Both the position numbers and the translations under genes were made by a program. Shown here piece after piece: positions 57,784 to 64,000 of a stretch of DNA of 64,000 nt. The notes under the pieces are model-generated. The model was not told the origin of the DNA. It made no database searches and saw only the letters and a list, made by a program, of their open reading frames with translations. How positions within the stretch are numbered: position 1 is the first letter of the stretch; each line of letters opens with the position of its first letter. Origin of the DNA: Cryptomeria japonica (taxonomy: Eukaryota > Streptophyta > Pinopsida > Cupressales > Cupressaceae); NCBI RefSeq assembly GCF_030272615.1, contig NC_081414.1, positions 764,563,413-764,627,412 of the forward strand, written 5' to 3'.

Positions 57784-58300
57784 TTCTACAATTTAGAGTA
57801 GAATGATTTTGAGAATTTTGTATATATCATTGATGAATTTTTCTATATTCATTTTTTGTATATATAAATGCCCATGAGCAGATTTGTACATGTTTAGGGG
57901 CATAATTTTGTATATTTAAATGGCAATGAGCTGATTTGTACATATTTAGATGCCAAATTTTGTATATTAAAATGGCGATGAGATGAATCACACATATTGT
58001 AATGCCAAATTTTGTTTAAAAGCCCATGAGATGATTTGTAAGACATATTTTTGTATATTCAAATAGCCAAGAGCTGTTTTGACCATACTTAGAGGCAAAT
58101 TTTTGAATTATATTTGACAATGTTTCGTGACTATTTTTTGTGTCTATGTTTTGTGACTATGTTTTGAGTTTATGTGATGTGATAAGGTCAATCATGCGCA
58201 TTCTTGATTATTTTATAATCATGGATAATTATTTGAGTCATTATCGAGTCATAGGAGTCATAGATTGAGTCTAGATACAATTTGAGCAAAAATTATCATT
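57784..58300. other. AT-rich 3' flank of the transposase-like gene
   Basis: There is no gene. A loosely repeated unit (aatggc/aatgccatgagctgatttgta with ttttgtatat) recurs about every 50-60 bases between 57860 and 58080. Confidence 0.6.
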
Positions 58301-58301
58301 A

Positions 58302-60600
58302 TTGTCAAAAAAGTTGTCAAGCAACTTCTACATCGCGCCGGTAGGGTATGATTCTCAACGTTCCAACACTTTGGGATGCATGAGAGGAGAAGAACTAGCA
58401 TAAAACTTCCCACTCAAATGCGCTCGTGACGTCGGTTTGTGCACAGGATGAACTAAATCAATTCTAGCCTATCTTGCAACTTTGCATTGCATGCAACTGA
58501 CGGTTTTTGTAGCAGGCAAAAAAATGCTACCAATTGAAAATGGCTCTAAATTGTCATAAACCAAGATAGGCCATTTTAGAGGAGCCTCATGTGACCCCAC
58601 AGGTTCAAACAAATCAATCATATGTGTCATGGATTAGAAGAAACAGTCTGTCAAAGTTTGACAATTTTTTGGACTCATGACACTTGAGAAATCACATCGG
58701 TAGGGTATGACTCTCGACGTTCTGATGCTTTGGGATGCACGAGAGTAGAATGCCTAGCATAAAAATTCCCACCCGAACACTCCCATGACGTTGATTTGTG
58801 CACACTAAATTGAATCAATTCTAGCCTATCTTGCAACTTTGCATTGCATGTAATTGACGGTTTTTACAGCAGACAAAAAATGCTACCAATTGAAACAACT
58901 CTAAATCATCAAAAACTGAGATAGGCCATTGTAGAAGAGCCTCACGCAACCCTACATGTTTAAATAAATTGATCATATGTGTCCTGGATTGGAAGAAATA
59001 GTTCGTTAGAGTTTGACAATTTTTTGGACTCAGGACACTTGAGAGATCACACCGATAGGTTATGACTCGATGTTCTGAAGCTTTGGGATGCACAAGAGGA
59101 GCAAGATGTTCTCATGATGTCAGTTTGTGCATAGGATGAATCAAATCAATTCTAGCCTATCTTGCAACTTTGCATTGCATGTAACTGGCAGTTTTTGCAG
59201 CAGGAAAAAAAATGCTACCAATTTAAAATGGCTCCAATTTGTCAAAAACATAGAGAGGCCATTGTAGAGAAGCCTCATATGACCCCATACGTTCAAACGG
59301 ATCGATCATATGTGTCATGGATTGGAAGAAACAATCTGTCAAATTTTGATAATTTTTTGGACTTAGGGCACTTGAGAGATCGTGTCGGTAGGGTATGACT
59401 ATCGACGTTCTAATGCTTTGGGATGCATGAGAGGATCATTCCTAGTGTAAACCTGCCCACCCAGATGTTCTCATGATGTTGGTTTGTGCACACGATGAAC
59501 CAAATCAATTCTAGCCTATCTTGCAACTTTGCATTGCATGCAACTGATGATTTTTGCAGCAGGCAAAAAAGGCTACCAATTGAAAATGGATCTGAGTCAT
59601 TAGAAAAAAAGATAGGACATTGTAGAAAAGCCTCACAAGACCCCATAGGTTCAAACATATCAATCATATGTGTCTTGGATTGGAAGAAATAGTTCATCAA
59701 ATTTTGACAATTTTTTGGACTCAAGGCACTTGAGAGATCGCCCCAGTAGGGTATGACTCTCGATGTTCCGATGCTTTGGGATGCACAAGAGGAGCATGCC
59801 TAGTATAAAATTTCCCACCCAGATGTGCTTGTGACATCGATTTGTGCACATGATGAACCGAATCAATTCTAGCCTATCTTCCAACTTTGCATTGCATGCA
59901 ACTGACGGTATTTGCAGCAAGCGAAAAAATGCTACCAATTGAAATGGCTTCGAGTTGTCAAAAAAAGTGATAGGATATTATAGAGGATCCTCACATGACC
60001 CCATAGGTTCAAACAGATCAATCATATGTGTCATGGATTGAAAGAAACAATCCATCAAAGTTTAACAATTTTTTAGACTCGGGGAACTTGAGAGATCGTG
60101 CCGGTAGGGTATGACTCTTGACGTTTCGATGCTTTGGAATGCATGAGAGGAGAATTCCTAGAGTAAACTTGGCCACCCGGATGTTCTTGTGATGTCAGTT
60201 TGTGCACATGATGAACCAAATCAATTCTAGCATATCTTGCAACTTTGCATTGCATGCAATTGATGGTTTTTGCAATAGGTGAAAAATGCTACCAATTGAA
60301 AATGGCTCCGAGTTATCAGAAACTGAGATATGCCATTATAGAAGAGCCTCACACAACCCCAAAAGTTCAAATAGATTGATTATATGTGCCCTAGATTGGA
60401 AGAAACAATCCATCAAAGTTTGACAATTTTTTAGACTCAAGGCACTTGAGAGATCGCGTCGGTAGGGTATGACTCTTAACGTTCCAACGCTTTGGGATGC
60501 ATGAGAGGAGAATTCCTGGCATAAAACTTCCCACCTGGATGTGCTATTTATGTTGGTTTATGCACATGATGAACTGAATCAATTCTAGCCTATCTTGCAA
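58302..60600. repeat. Tandem array of about 358 bp units, seven copies
   Basis: The anchor attctagcctatcttgcaac occurs at 58461, 58818, 59149, 59508, 59866, 60224 (variant) and 60582. Spacings are 357, 331, 359, 358, 358 and 358, so one unit has a deletion of about 27 bases. Each unit also carries ggtagggtatgactc, gctttgggatgca, ttgacaattttttggact and gctaccaattgaaa. Units differ from one another by frequent substitutions. Frames crossing the array are not conserved between units. It sits between the 3' ends of two convergent genes. Confidence 0.95.
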
Positions 60601-60780
60601 CTTTGACAACTTTGACAACTTTGATAGCAACTGGGAAACTTTGACAACAAGTGAGCAACTTTGACAACAACTGAGCAAATTTTAAATCTTTCATCCAAAT
60701 GAAGCCAAATTTTGAAAACTTTGACAACTTTGACAATAATTGAGCAACTTTTACATCTTTGATCCAAATGAGAACCAAAA
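60597..60780. repeat. Short caactttgaca-type repeats at the array edge
   Basis: Multiple copies of caactttgacaa with spacers such as gagcaactttgacaacaact follow the last 358 bp unit, up to an aaccaaaatttga motif near 60780. Confidence 0.85.
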
Positions 60781-60848
60781 TTTGACTATTGCGAGCATGA
60801 GGGTGCTCTCACACTACACACATATTGTTGTTTATATTCATATTGTCA

Positions 60849-61150
60849 ATTTTTGTTGTTTATATTCATATTGTTGACTATATAGGCAAATATTCATTTA
60901 AATTTATAAAAGGGCAGCCACCAAATACAACAAATACACAATAATGAACTGAATACAAGGCATTTTGTAGGGTTAATTCAACATTTTAGAAATTTTATCA
61001 AATCACATTCCACGATTGCAATGTTTTATATCATAGATTTTTGTTGTTTATATTCATATTGTTGATTACATAGGCAAATGATCAATTAACTTTATAAAAG
61101 GGCAACCACGAAATACAACGAATACACAATAATGAACTTAGTACACATTT
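60849..61150. repeat. Direct duplication, 188 bp offset
   Basis: The segment beginning atttttgttgtttatattca at 60849 recurs at 61037 and stays similar for about 110 bases (ataaaagggcarccac and aatacacaataatgaact in both). Confidence 0.85.
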
Positions 61151-61164
61151 ATTAGATAGAATAT

Positions 61165-61321
<157 letters not shown>

Positions 61322-61413
61322 TACCAAATCAATACAAGTATTACAAAAATGTGGCATATGCCATGTCCAAATCGATATACAATAAAAATGTAGAATATAT
61401 CTACATGTATTGG

Positions 61414-62850
61414 TCATTCTATGACCACAACTAACTCTAGATGATCGTAAACTTGTGGTGGATCATCAAAATCAAGCCTCTTTGATGCAATACACGACTC
61501 TATAGATGGCTGCAAAACCACAATTCAAAAGCCAAGTTAGAATTCTTTTGTAGAAAATAGTTCACAATTAACAACATAACTATGCATTTAACTATAATTT
61601 CTTTGCAATTGAAATGTAGATTACCTCATCAGCTGATCTTGGATCTAATGTTTTAACTATAATTTCTTTGCAATTGAAATGTAGATTACCCCATCAGCTG
61701 ATCTCAGATCTAATGTCTTCGCTCTCCTCTCCTTGTCAGTCTTAGGAGTTTTCTTGAAGACAAACTTAAAAGGATCCACGTTATGGCCGAACCGCGAAGG
61801 GGAATATTGTAGATTAAATGTACAATTAATATAATGTACTATCATAAATACATCAAAAATACTTAAAATCTATAATTTAGAGAACAATGACGTACTGGTG
61901 CCTGAGATGATTCTCCAATGGATTGAGGATGACTCACCATTGATGGAGAAACAATCACTATTACCTATACAAAAAATGATCAAAGATTAAATACAATTAA
62001 TATAATGATAAGTATTTTAGGTTAAAAACAATTAATGTAATATATCAAACAAAAGTGTACCAGATCCCAAGATGCTTCTCCAGTGCATGGAGGAGGGCTC
62101 ACCATTGATGAAGCAACTATGGATATTTCCTATATGAAAAAAATATAAGATTATAATTTATCAAAAGTTCACATGTACACGTGCATGTAATCATGAAATC
62201 AAGAAAATAAAGTAGAGATACATACCTCCACCCTCCCTCAATCCACGGGTGAATCAGGTGCATTAAACAAATCCACATAGCTCAATGACCGTTGTACATG
62301 TAAAATAGACAAAAAACACTAATCAATCTACAAATCCCAATGGAGACAATTTTAACATTTTCAAACTATTGTACAACTAAAAATGTGTTCAATTACCTTC
62401 TTCCCATGTTTTGGCATCTTCGAGGAATTCTTTTGCTTAGGATGAGGCCTAGATGCGGAGGGGGTACCCTAAAAAAACAAAGTTAACATGAGATATTATT
62501 ACATATAATATATTAAACATAATTTTAAAAATTTAAAATGAAATGACTTGCATATTCCATCAAAACAATACATAAAAAAGGGTGTACAAAATATGATACC
62601 TTATAGCCTTGTAGGCCAAAATCGATTGCTGAGAGCGTGATGTCATCAATCTAGGACATTTGGTCCCCTGTCAACACCTCCAAACCAAAAATTGGACCAA
62701 GCATTAAAGATAGTTAGTATATCTTGTAATTTTTTTGAATTCAAAGTGTACTATTCCATTTTAACATGTTACAAAATTTATACCTCAGGCGTCGAAGTTG
62801 CAACTGTAGTAATTGTGGGAGGAGTATGGGATATCGCTGCTTCATCTCGA
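61414..62850 (-). CDS. Candidate downstream exons of an unknown multi-exon gene
   Basis: Small open segments bounded by GT-AG sites occur on the minus strand. About 62845-62784 reads [16 protein letters not shown] and ends |gtataa. 62677-62600 holds [17 protein letters not shown] after one TAG. 62468-62397 has acceptor ttag|ggtacc, reads [20 protein letters not shown] and ends |gtaatt. One ending at 62226 reads [13 protein letters not shown]. 62129-62061 and 61964-61896 are each 69 bases, and a segment near 61810-61690 contains [20 protein letters not shown]. The last, 61509-61414, runs from [16 protein letters not shown] to the stop. Most are phase 0 multiples of three. One junction (62963/62845) is off by one base and two acceptors are imperfect. 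Function is unknown. Confidence 0.5.
61587..61716. repeat. 65 bp tandem duplication across an exon-intron boundary
   Basis: The segment starting tttaactataatttctttgc at 61587 is repeated from 61652 with four or so differences. On the minus strand it duplicates an exon end (RSAD) and its donor gtaatc. Confidence 0.9.
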
Positions 62851-62962
62851 AATGCATAATATTTGTATCAAATTAAATCAACGTATAAATGAAAATTACT
62901 TTATGTAATTAAAAATTTAAAGTGACTGATAAATAAAATTCTATGAATTCAAATCAACATAC

Positions 62963-64000
62963 CTGTATTTGCGGCTGAGGGCCAAACAACATGTCCATCA
63001 ACTCCTCTATCAACACCACATCCTCAGTCGTGCAGGTCTGAAATCTACTCCCATAAATCATACACGAATGAGATGTGGATCCATCTGCAACGGCCTTGTC
63101 ATTTGTCCCCGTGCATATCCCCGAGCAACTGACACACACATGCTGAATGGGCTTGCTGTCGCCACCTGAAGAAACTAATAGATCATCATCTAGTACAAGA
63201 GGGTGTGCCTACTATGTCCCATGCTGGATGATGGCACCACTCAATGTTGTGGCCGCCTGAAGAGTCTGTAGCTCCATCAACTCTTTCAGCTCTACTGGGA
63301 CAACTTGATGCACCTTGGATTTGGGTGCTTGGGGGCGGTGACTCTCTGGGGCTAATCTCCTATGGGCTCCAAGTCTATCTTGGGTAGAACCGCCACCTCT
63401 ACCATGGAACTCTCTCATGTCAAAATAGTTTTGCCGCACATTGAGGAAAAACTCACAGTATACTTTTCTGAAAAAATACAATGACACCTCATAATTATTA
63501 CAAGGTGGATCATCAAAGACCATCCACCACTTCTGCCAAAAAAGTTTCTTCATCTCCACATTGGTATACCAATGTATGGGAAACCTCTTTGCACAAAGAG
63601 GTAATGATTGACTAGTTTTAGGATCAACAAAAAGGGCTTATATTTGTTGTTTACTAATATTTTTGTTTTTCACTCCCTCGTTTGATAACCCACTTGCATA
63701 GTATTCATGACACATATCCCTAAAGTTTCCCCATTTTGTAATTTGTGTGGAAACGCTTGTGGAACCACTAGCTAATGTTTCTAGGCTAGTGGCAAGGGAT
63801 TTATAATGCTCAAGCTCAGATGTTTTTAATTTATTAATCAATCTATTTATTTTAGACATTTTTTGCCCTAACTGATTAATCAATTGCTCCCGTGTTTCAG
63901 GTGTATGGTCAAAAGGAGGAACTAGAGGTGTATCTTGTGGGTTTTGTTCAGGGTTTTTAGGAGGTGCATCTTGTTGTTGTTGTGTATTATCAGAATCTGG
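62963..64000 (-). CDS. Unknown gene, large exon, runs off the window
   Basis: A single minus-strand frame extends from the window edge (64000) to a donor at 62963|62962 (aatacag|gtatgt). It opens with a Gln/Pro-rich segment (DNTQQQQDAPPKNPEQNPQD), then a helical region (LINQLGQKMSKINRLINKLK), WYTNVEMKKLFWQKWWMVFD, YFFRKVYCEFFLNVRQNYFD and a basic REFHGRGGG stretch, and ends in VLIEELMDMLFGPQPQIQ. Interruptions are TAA at 63638 and a double TAG at 63209-63214, all one C-to-T step from CAA or CAG. I do not recognise the family. It is convergent with the transposase-like gene and may belong to the same mobile element (inference). The start lies outside the window. Confidence 0.6.

Noticed and set aside
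58821-60255. Minus-strand frames of 60-104 residues in the tandem array
   Set aside because: The frames are not kept open at the same place in all units, so they look incidental.
58302-60600. CRISPR array
   Set aside because: The repeats are contiguous 358-base units without short direct repeats and unique spacers, in plant nuclear DNA.

Overview
The window reads as intergenic, repeat-dominated nuclear DNA of a land plant with a large genome. The evidence is Ty1/copia elements primed by plant initiator tRNA-Met-type binding sites, an L1-type LINE with a plant-style ORF1 and an RNase H domain, a gag-protease-only LTR element of plant Tat/TR-GAG type, and TTTAGGG-type telomeric motifs inside an LTR. 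A conifer or other gymnosperm is my guess only. I recognise no ordinary host gene, and nearly every reading frame is decayed.

Layout. (1) 1-2402: fragments of LTR retrotransposons and a short L1 3' tail. (2) 2403-19750: a four-level nest. A small minus-strand LTR element (ends at 2403 and 19750) is split near its left tip by a minus-strand copia element (2410-17880, TSD gttgga). That copia has in its gag a plus-strand non-autonomous element (7500-15086) with two long unusual reading frames and no polymerase, and in one LTR a LINE-like insertion (15790-16759). (3) 19751-35311: an old minus-strand copia copy (RNase H, RT, integrase, protease, gag in reverse order), broken by a 7 kb LINE (24485-31485), a repeat-bearing insertion (32419-33887) and probably a solo LTR (about 22569-23950). 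(4) 35740-37340: plus-strand copia remnant. (5) 37341-39517: microsatellites and AT-rich sequence. (6) 39518-57783: a decayed transposase-like gene of a family I cannot name, interrupted within its coding sequence by a plus-strand copia (40285-55620, TSD gaacc), which itself carries a gag-protease element (45324-53106, TSD ggact). (7) 57784-61320: a seven-copy, about 358 bp tandem array, smaller duplications and a long AT microsatellite. (8) 61414-64000: a convergent minus-strand multi-exon gene of unknown function that runs off the window end.

The most interesting part is 39518-64000. The plus-strand transposase-like gene, the 358 bp array and the minus-strand gene with small symmetric exons could be the two convergent genes and internal repeats of one large DNA transposon (inference). 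Two other signals deserve attention. Premature stops in several elements are mostly explained by C-to-T change, with many CAG to TAG, the context of plant CHG methylation. The gag-protease element also repeatedly carries GC-rich 27-31 base palindromes in its LTRs and leader.
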